Below are positions 35,651 to 47,700 of a DNA stretch of 64,000 bases, piece after piece. The DNA comes from Mangifera indica (taxonomy: Eukaryota; Streptophyta; Magnoliopsida; Sapindales; Anacardiaceae): positions 8,465,537 to 8,529,536 of the forward strand of contig NC_058155.1 in assembly GCF_011075055.1 (NCBI RefSeq). Direction: 5' to 3'. A model generated the notes under the pieces. The model saw nothing but the letters and a program-made list of their open reading frames with translations, did no database searches and was not told the origin of the DNA. Position numbers and translations under genes: made by a program. Within the stretch, counting starts at the first letter, position 1, and each line of letters opens with the position of its first letter.

Positions 35651-37561
35651 CACTTCGTTCCAGGACACTTCTCTCCCTCTCTCTCTATTTTGACTATAAA
35701 AAATAGAAAGGTGCATGTTTGGAAAAGGCTAGGTCATGGCTGAGGTAAACGGAAACCCCTCTGGGAATTAGTCAAAAGCGGGAAACATAAATGATCCTAT
35801 CACTTAACCCCAAAAAATATATTTGTAAACTGCATTTTCTTGTTGGATTTGCTTTTATATTCAACTTTATTACTCTTGTGTGAAATGCATGTGGAGTGGT
35901 TGAAATTTTGAGCCAACAATGGTTTTGAGTTTTTGGTATCTAGCTGTAATAGCCAAAGTTAAAACCAAGAGAGGAAAAGGATCTATGTATATGGATTTGA
36001 AAATTCAAATAGAAGAAAAGAAAGAAAAGGGTTCTTTATTTTTTTTCACCTTTATCTTTTAAAAATAAGATGAAACACAGCTTGTGGATCCACTAGCATG
36101 AATAAATATTTGCTGTAATATCATGAGGACAAGAACCCACCAGCAGGTCCACAAGGTCATGTGCAAATATGCATTGAATAATGCCATAGGACCCAACATT
36201 ATCCTACATGAAGAAGGGTGGCACATGGATTCTCATACTTAAACTAATGAAATATATATAGGCATCTAAATAGGTAACAATGGATGACTAGACGTCTCAT
36301 TTATATTGAATGAGATCAAATAGAGCCTGTCTGCACAAATTCATAAGAGTTTTGAGACAATTATCTGGTATAGGACATCTGCTGACAGGTTTAAATGGAA
36401 AGGGCTAACTGTTATGGCTCTTAGATCTTTCACATCTTACAATGTTACTCATGTCCACATTCTGGTGATCTGAATATGGGTAGATATTCAATAAAATTAT
36501 ACTTATCATTTTGAATATATAAATATATATATGTTTAATACATGTTATCAAGTGAGTAAGTGTTTTGAATTAATGAAATAGTAACAGTAATCAAATGATG
36601 ACATATTATATATGTACTCATTTGTATACTAAAAAACTGTGTGTTTATTTTGAGTACACACATTAATACACACTTTATATATATCATCAAGTGATTGAGT
36701 AATTTTAAATTTAGAATAAAGTAACATTCAATCACTTAATGACACATCATGTGTATACTTATATATGTATTTAAAAATAGATACGTATAACATTACTCAT
36801 AGATGTTTGAAAAGTCTTTGAACATCCAATGTAAGGTGAACAAATAGGTATTTATGGATATATCGAGTTTAAACTAGGAAATTTTTGCTCCATTAAGTGT
36901 CCTATCTCAAGGAGTTTGGCAAAAAATTTATGGTTAGTTTCTTGTAAGCAAGTTGCCTTGTGAGGTGTTAGACAAAGTTTGGAAGAAATCACATTATGTT
37001 TATCCCAATTCAAGACCTTCACTAAAATGTCAATTGAGTAAAATTATTTATACTTACAACGAATACTACTTTTTGCATTATAACATATCATAGATGTTAC
37101 TTAGCAGAAGAATTAATATTCACTGTTAATACATAGAGTTTTATTGATACCAATTTGCCTCTTAAAAAAGGATTCTTTCCAAAATTTGCTTCTTTTTGAG
37201 ATAGGGTCCTAAAATTGCAGATAAGGCTTTCATATTGTAGTCGTCAATGACTGATGATGCTTCAACAGACAAGATGGAAACCAACCTATGACTCCATATT
37301 GCTTTGCCAAACACAATAATTGGGTTCCATGAAACAACTCCACATAATTTCTCAACTGGATGGAACAACAGACAAACTATAATAACAAAACTATTGACCA
37401 CTCATCTTGAATTCAATTTACATGGTTTATATACAAGTTACAGTGTGATCAAAATACCTCAAACATACTCTGTCAACCTCTGATAAGCTGTTGCTAAACG
37501 GGTTGACCTTTTCCGGGCCATAAAATTAGTAGAATTTACACAATGCAGCAAAACTAAATTC
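35651..37561. other. Spacer, nothing recognised
   Basis: No coding gene could be supported. A minus-strand open frame at 37162-37401 next to the MORN gene has no domain; part of it is probably that gene's 3' UTR or flank. Confidence 0.45.
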
Positions 37562-39430
37562 CTACTCATCTATATCACAAAATTTACCATCCATCCGGTT
37601 CTGGACAGCTTTGACAGCAGCAACTCTAGCAGCAGTGGCTGCTCTATTTGCAGCCAGCACCGCCTTGTTCACCTGTTCATCCACTCGGTGTAGGTGAATG
37701 GCATGGTCAGCAGCTTTTCTAGCACCCTGCAATTTAACAACCAAAATATATGATCCGAGACTGAGGTGAGTAATGGTTTGTAGTGCTACCATCAACAGGT
37801 AATGTATACTGAACAAGTAATTGACGGATACAATACCTCAACTGCTCTAAGTACTGAATCTGTATGTGGAGGTAGAGGAGTCTTAAGGTTGCCACAATCC
37901 CATCCTCCACATCTTTTGTCTCCATTGCGAAAAGTATACAAGCCATAGCCTTGCTTGCGGCCTTCATGCCATGATCCCTCATAACAGTGGCCATTAGCGA
38001 AGTGATAAACACCAAAACCATGAACTTTGTCCCCAAAATATTCTCCAGAATATTGATCTCCATTTCTACGAAACAATAAAATTTACATTCAAACTGAGAC
38101 TCACAATGACATAATTTATAAATCAACAATATCAAATAAAATTCAGTCTGCCTTTGAGTACAAAAGGAAGAAAAAACTAATCAATACATAGACAATCTGA
38201 GAGGCAATATCAGAAAGTTAAACCAAAATTTCATACATTCTCCGGATTATCCAACCAAACAATGCAGAACATTGAAACAATTAGCAAACCAATTATTGTA
38301 ATTTTCATATATATGATGTTACATCTTTTTAAATCATTCAACATCATTAAAGCTTGGAATAATCTGAATCTGAAAATCAATTCAATACCGTTAAGAAAAA
38401 ATAATTATCAATAGACCAAAATAGAAACACCCATAACCAAGAAAACAATGAAAAGTAAACACCAACAAAAATTTACTGTTCTATAAACCAGGAAATTAAA
38501 TTTAAAAAAAAAAAAGCAAGAGAAAATATACCTGAAATGGTAGCGACCAAGGCCGTGCTTGACACCGCATTTGAATTCACCCACATAAGAGCTCCCATCC
38601 GCACATGTTTGAACACCAACACCATGGCTCTGCCCATTACACCACTGTCCAGCATAAGAATCCCCTGTATAAAATCTATATATACCATATCCATGCCTCA
38701 AACCTTGCCTATATTGCCCTTTATATCTACTGCCTCTAGCCCAGCTCTCTATGCCGTAACCATCATACTTACCATCGACCCACTCTCCTTCATACCTTCC
38801 ATTCACGAAGTAATTATAAACTCCGCTTCCACTACACTTCCCTTTGTGAAACTCTCCTTCATAGAAATCCCCGTTGCTGTAAAACTCCACCCCTTCACGC
38901 ACAATCTTCTTCTTCTTCACTTTCTCATTCCTTCGTTTCTCCTCGTCTGATTCTCCAATGAACCAGTGGATTGGTTTCGTCTGGTTTCTTGAAGTAAGTG
39001 TAAATCTTTTTGTTGTTTCTTGCGTTATTTGTCTGATTAAATTCTTGTTCTTGTTCGCCAAGAACAGAGTAATAGCTACAAAGATTAAAGCCAACAACAG
39101 GTTCTCCGAGGTGGGGATTTCTTCTCTTTTCATGTTCAAGAAGTAAACGAGGAGAAATAGAGAGAAGAGCGTGAAGAAGGAAAAGGAAGCCATTGCAAAA
39201 ACGGGGAGAAATCGGGCCGACCCGGTTCGATTTGAAAACCCGAATTTTTTCCTCTTCTTTCCTTGTTTTAGTAACAATTCTTGTTCTTTCCCTTTCCCTT
39301 CTTCTTCATCCATTCGCTCGTTGCGCATCTCAGCTTCGGCGACAGAGTTGAGACTGTGGATGGACGATCGGATGGTGGGTGACGACCGGAGAAGCGACGA
39401 CTGGGTTCTAGTAAGCTTGTGACTCTCCAT
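37562..39430 (-). CDS. MORN-repeat membrane protein (plant family often labelled 'SET7/9 family')
   Basis: Three exons on the minus strand: 39430-38532, 38065-37837 and 37726-37562. They join in frame at GT-AG introns, giving 430 residues. The N-terminus is Ser/Arg-rich and then highly charged (residues 40-65). Two hydrophobic segments, about 72-98 and 109-125, predict a hairpin or double-pass membrane anchor. From residue 187 to about 350 there are seven MORN repeats of the YEGEFHKGKCSGSG type, the last ones encoded by exon 2. The C-terminal exon encodes an Ala-rich helix (about residues 377-425). MORN repeats bind membranes and phospholipids or act as scaffolds. Despite database names for relatives such as At1g77660, there is no SET domain, so methyltransferase activity is not expected. 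It is a neighbour of the aminotransferase on the same strand, as in Arabidopsis. Confidence 0.88.
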
Positions 39431-40029
39431 TGGTCTTCAAAAATTCAAACTCAACCGTCCAAAATACGTACAAAATCTTCAGCTTTCTAAATTCTACTAA
39501 GCCGTTCTGTAACGGGAGATTCCAATTCTGAAGATAAGTATTCTTAAGACCTTGGCCGGCGACATTAAGGACTGACACATAAGCACAGGCTGAGCTAAAA
39601 TGGAAGAGCCTTTTTAAGGAAAGAAGAAAGCTCAAGACACAGATAGGTAGAAGAAGAGAGAATTTTTAGGCGTTTGGAAGAGATTACTGAGAGTCTGTGC
39701 AATTTGGACCGGGTTTTCGGGTATTTATGGTGTAATGGGGAGAGAGGGCGAGATTTAATCTGGATCGTCTGATGGGGATAGAACGGTTAGATTGAATAAG
39801 CGAAATTACAGTCGTTGGATTCGATTTTTTTGATCTTGGACTTAACGGGAAAATCTGGTACTGCGGATCTGGATTCGGCCCGCCCCTTTTTGGCTTTACT
39901 ATGACACGGTGGCACACCGTAATTTGAAATTTTATACCAAAGTTTTTGTAAAGCTTAAAAAAAAGAAAATTGGTATTTACATAAATAATACATACAATTT
40001 TATATATTTATATATAAAATTATATCTAT
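39431..40029. other. Promoter and 5' region of the MORN gene
   Basis: This is GC-richer than most spacer down to about 39900, consistent with a 5' UTR and promoter for the minus-strand gene. No clear TATA box was seen. Confidence 0.4.
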
Positions 40030-40350
40030 TAATTATTATAATAAATTGGTGATCAATATTTGATTATTATCATTATTTTGTTTAGTTTGTTAATTAATAA
40101 AATATTTTAATAATTATCAAATATAAAATTTAATTTGATTATCATATTTATTTTATCTATTAAAATATTATTAAATAATTTTATTTTTATTTATTAAATT
40201 TTTTAATAAAAATAACAGTATTTTTATTAAAATAATAAATAATATAAAAATATTTTAAAATAATTATATTTAAATAAAATAAAATCATAAAAATTAATAA
40301 GTTTTTTGTATTATAATATAATTTTTAATAATAAAAAATTACTTATTTGT
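40030..40350. repeat. Tourist-like MITE relic
   Basis: It shares interior order with the family (TTGTTTAGTTTGTTAATTAATAAAAT, then AATAAATAATATAAAAATATT). The termini are worn. Confidence 0.35.
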
Positions 40351-41015
40351 TAGGATTTATTGAGTGATTTGTTGTAGGAAGAAATTTATTAAACCGGTCA
40401 AAGTAATTGATTTTTTAATAAACAAAAAATCTTTAAGAGATATTATTAGTTTGGTAAAAAAAATACCATAATCCAGACTTAATTAATTTTAATTAAAGAT
40501 ATGATTTCAACTTTAATTAATTATATATAGGAAAAAAAGGCGTAAATTAATATTATTATTTTTATTTATTTAATTTTTTTATAGGTGGTAAGATTCCACC
40601 GTATGTATTCGAATTCACGACAGTGTGGTACGATAACCGTCGATCAAAAAACATGAATCCCGAGATTTGAAGAGGTACGCTTTCGGATACAACGAGGCAA
40701 GTTGTTGGGTTGTGATGTGGTGTGACGTGGAGTAGGGTAGACTTTTGTGGAGTAATAATTGGTGGACGGTGGGGGTGAGATTAATGATTAGTCCCAGGCT
40801 TCGGTAGATCCTTTTTATTTATTTACCAAACTAATAAAAAGTCGATTGAAAAGATGTGACAGACCCATTTTTACAATGTTAAAATTAACTATAAAGGGTA
40901 ATTAAGTAAATATTCATTAGCCCATTTTTTTGATAAAATAAACTACAAAGTTCTTTTATACTGAATTTTTAGATAAAATTGTTATAGAAAGTTGAAATAA
41001 AACAGATATTTATAT
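40351..41015. other. AT-rich spacer
   Basis: No gene or repeat terminus was recognised. Confidence 0.5.
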
Positions 41016-41687
41016 GGCTAAAAGACTTATTTTCACCCAAGGGTGACTTTGAAATCTTCAATTTTTATTAAAATTTACCCTTAATTAGAAGAGTAAAATT
41101 ATCATTTTATTAATTATATTTAAAAAATATAATTTTATTTTATTTTTTTAATTTTAAAACCAATAATTCTATCCTAATTTTATCTTTTTCAGTTTTTAAA
41201 AATATTTTTTTCTCTTTCATCCGTAAAGTTTTTTGCTTCTCTCTCTTACCATCATATGTGGCAACCATCTCCATTGTCTCCCACCATTTTTCCTCCCTTT
41301 AATCATCTCTCTTTGTCAATGCCAAAAGATGAAGATGTTCAAGGGCAAGCCAAAGGGAGGAAAAAGGGTGGGAAGATAACAAAGATTGTGGCCGAAGAGA
41401 GAAGAAAAAAAACCTTAAAAATGAAAGAAAAATTATTTTTTAAAATTAGAAAAATTAAGATTTATATAAAATTATTAGTTTTCAAAATTTGAAGTGGGGG
41501 AATGAGATAATTTTTTTTATAATACTAATAAAATGATTTTTTTTATAAGTAAAATAACAGTTTTACTTTATAATTAATAAAAACTTTTAATAGAAGTTAA
41601 ATAAAGTATGAATATTGAAAATTTTAAAATTTAACGGATAAAAATTTAAAAATTGACTAAACCTTGGGTGGAATAAGTCATTTGGCC
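41016..41687. mobile_element. Mutator-like foldback element, copy F
   Basis: It starts GGCTAAAAGACTTATTTTCA and ends CCTTGGGTGGAATAAGTCAT then TTGGCC. The flanks TATTTATAT (41007-41015) and TATTTACAA (41688-41696) match at seven of nine bases. At 672 bp it is shorter than the other copies and lacks most of the GACGA-rich core. An open frame at 41256-41492 lies inside it and is probably spurious. Confidence 0.65.
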
Positions 41688-41696
41688 TATTTACAA

Positions 41697-43700
41697 TCAC
41701 ATTGCTTTTAACATTGTATGAGCAATTGTTTGTCAAAATTTACGGAGTCCCACAATACTATTTACTTGCATGCGAAAATGGGAATGACTATTTCTCACAT
41801 GAAACTTAGATGAAAGGGTAAATTTTTCAAGTTTGAAAAATCACTTTTTCTCTTATAAGTCAATTTTTACAATTAACTTTAACTACAAAAGAATATAAAA
41901 GTAAACAGATAATTACGTTAATATTAAAATATGAATAATTTAAAATGCCCTTAAAAGCCCTTCAACTACTTTTCTGAAACCGCATTTAAACCTTTTCTAT
42001 CTCTATCCTCTCTACTATAATCATCACTTAATCTCGAATCTCATTGTCTCCTCTCTAGCCTCTCTTGTCTCCCTCAACCTCCATCACTACCATGGATGTC
42101 TTCGTCATCCAACCCTAAATCTTTGCAAAACTTGAAAGAATTTATGACATCAAGCTTAATTGAAAAATGCTTGTGCATACACAAACATCATAAACTAAAT
42201 TTGCAAATACCAAAACATGAAAACAAAAATGTTAAAACACAACATGAAATTCAATGAAAACTTATCCTTCAAGAACTTTAATAACCATGAAATTAAACAA
42301 AAGGGTAAATATTAATTCTCTTTTCTCGTTTGATTTGATGTTGATAACAGAGAGTTAAATATAGTCAAACTTAAAGGGTGAAAAATCATCATTTTATTAA
42401 GGTTCAAATAAAAGATAATTATTTCGCTTATATTGGAATTATGTATGCACATCCTACATCATTTAAGAATGAAAAAAATTGATTGATTGAATGATCTGTA
42501 AACCCTTTAAACTATTAAAACGTATTTTAAATTGTATATTTAAAATAAATAATATCTTAATAATAAATCAAACTATTAGAACAGAGATATTACAATTTAT
42601 AACTTTTAACACGTAATTGTTTCGTGTTCATACACAACTAATTGCTTGAAATACATAGAATTGTCAATTTTTTAGTATCAATTATGTGTTTGACTATCAA
42701 TCTTTCTTGATTACTACTCTGACTTCTTTAAACTTCCCTTGCAAGTTAAATTCTCAAATTGGACCACATTTTGGTTCACTTACATTAACAGAAACATATG
42801 GACATGATTAATGAAGGCAGCGGTCAACCAATTCTGACCAAATAATACTCCAATGACATGGCCAGTGGCTGCAAAGGAAACACAAATTAAAGTAACAACC
42901 ACATTAATTTAATTGGCCTACTTTGACTTTGCCTGCATTGAATGCATAACAAGAACCGGCAGGGAAACAATTTGAAGTGGAAAAGGTCAAATTTAGTAAA
43001 GAATAATCGATTTGATTCTGAATAGGAGAGACGGTGGTGAATTTCAGAACCTGACTTGTAATTTATTATACTGCAGTGTTAACATGAACTCACCCTGGTC
43101 AAAAACATGAACTCACCCTATGAAATATTGAACTTATATAAAATTTACATAGAAAAAATTTGAACTTATATCCCTTTTATACATAAAATCTCTTTTTTTT
43201 TTTGGTTCAATGGGGGTATCTCTATGAAATATTGAAGCAAGCATAAAACATGAACTCACCCTGGTCAAAAAATTTAAGTAGGGAATTTATATATTCAAAT
43301 TTGGTAATATTTTATGTGGTAAACGATTAATCTTGCAATTATTAAAAGCATCAAATAATTGTGGCACTAAAAACAAACAGAAAAGACAAGACATTGAAGA
43401 ACGATTATCCCATTAGCCGGAATGCTCTTCAATTTTTTATTCCATCATTCTTCTATAATGATCTTGCCCTTTGACGCGTTGTTTGCACTAACCGCCTACA
43501 CTGTTTTTCATTGCAATTCTAGCTTGTGTTCACCATGCAAGAACCCAAAATAGGAAAGCCAAAAGCCCACAATGTCTTACTAGTAGGCCCAAACTGGGCA
43601 GCTCCACCCAAAGAAAAGCAGTCCACAAGGGTTCCGCAAAGTGCAACCACCTTCACCACTGGCTGCTGTATTCGGTGGCAAAACTTTGGCCCTGGTGGGG
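41697..43700. other. Spacer with a truncated foldback relic
   Basis: The stretch near 41810-42125 resembles one arm and the pyrimidine-rich core of the Mutator-like family. The rest is AT-rich. A GC-richer patch at 43500-43700 carries overlapping open frames on both strands (43526-43837 plus, 43519-43773 minus) without a domain. Confidence 0.4.
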
Positions 43701-43710
43701 ATTCTCTACA

Positions 43711-43713
<3 letters not shown>

Positions 43714-43748
<35 letters not shown>
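43714..43748. repeat. (CT)n microsatellite
   Basis: An uninterrupted TC/CT run of about 35 bp. It is likely to vary in length between individuals. Confidence 0.85.
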
Positions 43749-43752
<4 letters not shown>

Positions 43753-43769
43753 ATTCTCCATAGACTGGA

Positions 43770-44245
43770 TCAAAACTGAGCTGAATGAGGTTCAAAAGCT
43801 AGCTCAACTAAGCACGAATAAGTTGAAACTCATTTAACTCAAATTCAAATTAAATTTGAATTAAGAAATTCAATTCATTTTTTAAACTAAATCAAACTTG
43901 AATTAGAAAAAAATTGACTTGATTTAACTTATAAACTAAATAGATGATTCGATTTTATTTGAACATAACTAGTGATATGATTCAAATTATGTGTAACAAT
44001 TGTTAAAACAATATTGTTTTTCTATCATTAGATAAAAAGTTATTATTTAGTCAACGAGTTACAAATTTAAATCATGAATTCAAAATTCTGAATTACAAAT
44101 CTGTACCATAATTCAAACTAAAATAAAACCGAACTTAAGTTGAATATTTTTATTCAAATCACCTTAATTTTGACTCAACCAACTTGAATTGAATTCAAAT
44201 TAAACTATTTTCCATTTAAATTAAATTTGCACCAAGGGATATTAA
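43770..44245. repeat. hAT-like MITE relic
   Basis: GAGCTGAATGAGG, AGCTAGCTCAACT and the centre AAAACAATATTGTTTTTC, with GAATTCAAATTAAA units, follow the family plan. The ends are not clear. Confidence 0.4.
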
Positions 44246-44726
44246 TAATCTATATCATTTATATCCACCCTGATCCTATCGCTATCATTTTAACCGCTGG
44301 TCTCTGTGAATTCCCAGTGATGTTAAGTTTAATTCCTGCCACCATGTATTAAGATCCATGTTCTTAAATTTTTCTAATAATTTTTAATTATAACCATAAT
44401 CAATCATAATCTGCGCAATCACATGGATACAACGGATTGCATTTGTCATATATCTTGAGTCCCATTTGTCTTTTCAATTTCAAGAATACAGAACCAACTT
44501 TCTTTATTTTTTGGCTCTTTTTGTAAGCAAATTTAGAGATCATAAACACTTAAACAACAACCATTACATGTTGATTAAAGATACAGAAAGCAGAATTCTA
44601 TTTATTTAAATAAAATTCATTCTCCTGGGAATGATAACAATTACCTCAAACCTGGAAATGCTAAGCATTAGAAGGAGAAACATTCTTATACTCTGACATG
44701 ACTGAATCCGACTAACATAAATGCTG
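44246..44726. other. Spacer and probable 3' UTR of the aminotransferase
   Basis: No coding sequence was seen. The part nearest 44726 is likely transcribed with the minus-strand gene. Confidence 0.4.
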
Positions 44727-47700
44727 TCACTTTTTCTTCAGCTTCTCCTTCATCCTCTCAACTGCACTCCTCAAAGTTCCTTCATCTTTGCAAAAGGTAA
44801 ACCTGACCAAATTCTTCCCCTCCTCCGGGTTCAAGTAAAAAACACTAGTTGGAATTGCCACTACACCGACTTCCTTGATCAGATATTCGCAAAATTCGAT
44901 ATCATTTTCCAGCCCAAAGGGAGTGTGATCTACAACCACAAAGTACGTGCCACTTGATGGGAATACCTTGAAACCAACAGCAGTCAAGCCTTCCACCAAA
45001 ATTGCCTTCTTAGCCATATAATCCTTCTTTAGCTCCACATAGTACGAGTCTGGGGCGTTAAGAGCAGCTGTAGCTGCCCACTGCATTGGAGTGGATGTAG
45101 CAAAAGTAAGAAAAGAGTGTGCCTGCCTCACTCCCCATGTCAGATGTGGAGGTGCTATTGCCCAACCGATCTTCCACCCTGTTAAAGAGAAGGTCTTCCC
45201 CAAGGAATTCATTGTTACAGTCCTCTCAAACATTCCAGGAAGAGAGGCTATAGAGATGTGATCCATTTCAAATGCCAACTTGTCATAGACTTCATCAGAA
45301 AAGACCAACACATCATTCTCAATGCAAAGGGATGCAATAATATCAAGTTCTTCCCGAGTGAACATCTTTCCAGTGGGGTTATGTGGCGTGTTCATAAGAA
45401 TTGCACGAGTATTCTTTGAGATTGTGGACTTGAGCTCATTAATGGGGATAGCGAAATCAGGAGGGCGCAATGTGATGCATTTGATTTTTGCACCAGCCAT
45501 GGAGAGGGTGGCTTCATAAGAATCGTAAAAAGGAGCAAAAAGGATCACCTCATCACCGGGATTGATCAAACCTAATATAGTTGCAGCAATGGCCTCCGTG
45601 CATCCAGAGGTAACAGTAACTTCCTTTTCAGGGTCCACCACCAGTCCAGTATCTTTCTTAAACCTGGCAGCAATTGCAGCATTAAACTCTGGAATTCCAA
45701 ATCCACGGGCATATTGGTTTTTACCATCATTAATAGCCTGAATTGCTGCTTCTTTAACAAACTCTGGACCATCAAAGTTGGGGAATCCCTGGCCAAGATT
45801 TATAGCTCCGTGTTTGATGGCAAGCATACTCATTTGTGTAAATATTGTCGTTTTGAATTTTTCCAAGCGCTTAGCTACCTGACAAGGGAGAGCAACTTAT
45901 TACAAGAATGAAACACTAAGAACAAAAGGTCACAACCTTCTACTTATTCAGTCGACAGACTCGAAATTTAATAGATAAAATAATTCTCGTTCTCATATAT
46001 TTACTGAATGATTTACATCCAATATATAAGTAATAACATACAATCAATGCAATTAATATACAATCAACAATTTCCTAGTCAGTCAAGTTTGATAATAGAA
46101 ATCCGATAACACTTTCTCTCAAATTGGTGCATAGATGTCACTGATGCTCAACTTGTTTAAAAATCTTGCAAATGATCGACTTGAGACTACTTTGGTAAGA
46201 GTATCAACTAACTGGCCTTCTGATTAGATCTTAGGTAACTCCAAAAATTTTCCATTGAGTTTCTCCTTAATAAAGAATTTGTCCACCTCAACATGCTTAG
46301 GATTATGTGCACTGTCAAATGTAACTTTATTGTCACAATACAACTAAATTAGGAGCCCAGATGAGTAACCCAAGTCTTGCAAGAGGAATTGTAGCCAAAA
46401 TATTTCACATAGTCCGAGTGTCATACCTCTAAATTAAGTTTTAATGCTAGAATGGCAACAATATTTTGTTTCTTACTTCTCTATGTAACCAAATTACCAC
46501 CACAAAAGTAAAGTAACCTAAAGTGAATCGTCCATCATCTACACAGTCAGCATCTATACACTCTTCTATGCATTGGAAATTTGTCTTCTTGATAAACAAA
46601 ATTACCTTTCTAGGAGTAGGCTTTAGATATCATACGATGTGCATGACTACATTCATATGTTGTTCTCTAGGATTACACAAATATTGATTAACAACACCTA
46701 GTGCAAAATCAAGATCCAACCTTATGTGAAACATATACATTAGTCTCCCCACAAGTCTTTGAAACCTCCTTTTGTTAGCAAAAACTTGATTAGGTTCAAC
46801 ACTTAACTTCAAACCTTCTTTTATTGATGTATCAATTGGTTGACATTCTAACATCTTTGTTTCCTCTAAAAGATAAAAGATCTAAGACATACTGTTAGGA
46901 TCTCAAATACAAAATATGAGATTTGAATCTTACATTAGAAAATATGAACTTCTAGTATGAGATTTATATGGTCTTACGCTCTCCAATTTCAATAGCTAGT
47001 TTTTAAGGTATGGTTCTCCCAAGGTTCATATCATTTGGTATCAGAATCATCACCACATCTCTCATTTGCAATCTTGCAGCGCAGGAGGTGACGTCGATAT
47101 TGCATTGTTCGCCCAAGATTGGCAGGGAGCTAGCGCATACTAGCCCGCATGGGCGCCAAGGCTACAAAGCGTGATGGTATAAAACTTGGATCCCATATTG
47201 GAAAGTATGGACTTCTAATATGAGATTTATACAACTTTAGGCTCTCCAATTTCAATAACTAGCTCTTGAGGCATAGTTCTCTCAAAGTCATATCACATAC
47301 TTCTTTGGGATAGAAAGATTCCTTCAACTGATTGAAACTTCAATCCCAGAAAAGTATTTCAAAGAGCCTAAATCCTTCATTTCAAATTGTTTAGATAAGT
47401 GTCTCTATAGGCCCTCTCTACCAAATCATCCCTTATGACAACCATATCATCCACACAAACAATGAGTACATTGTTTATTTCCCTTCGTTTATTCAAGAAT
47501 AGAGTATAATTTGAATTACTGTGATGGTATCCAAAATCTATCATTGAGTTTGTGAACCTTTCGAACCAAGCTTTGGGAGATTGTTTCAAGCCATACTTTG
47601 ATTTCTTTAGTTTGCATTTGCACACCCTCTGACTATGTTTTACTAGTACCACACATCTTGGTAGGAAATCCATGTAAACTTCTTCAAATAATTCACCATG

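Noticed and set aside
38537..39422. Plus-strand frames opposite the MORN gene
   Set aside because: They are antisense shadows of exon 1, whose minus-strand product has clear MORN repeats and in-frame splicing.
43519..43837. Open frames on both strands around the (CT)n repeat
   Set aside because: They depend on the microsatellite, which stays open in several frames, and no domain was recognised.
45322..45519. Plus-strand frame opposite the aminotransferase
   Set aside because: It is a shadow of exon 2 and has no domain.
46893..47295. Cassandra-type TRIM carrying a 5S rRNA promoter
   Set aside because: The LTR is shorter than usual for Cassandra and no 5S-like A-box/C-box arrangement was seen.
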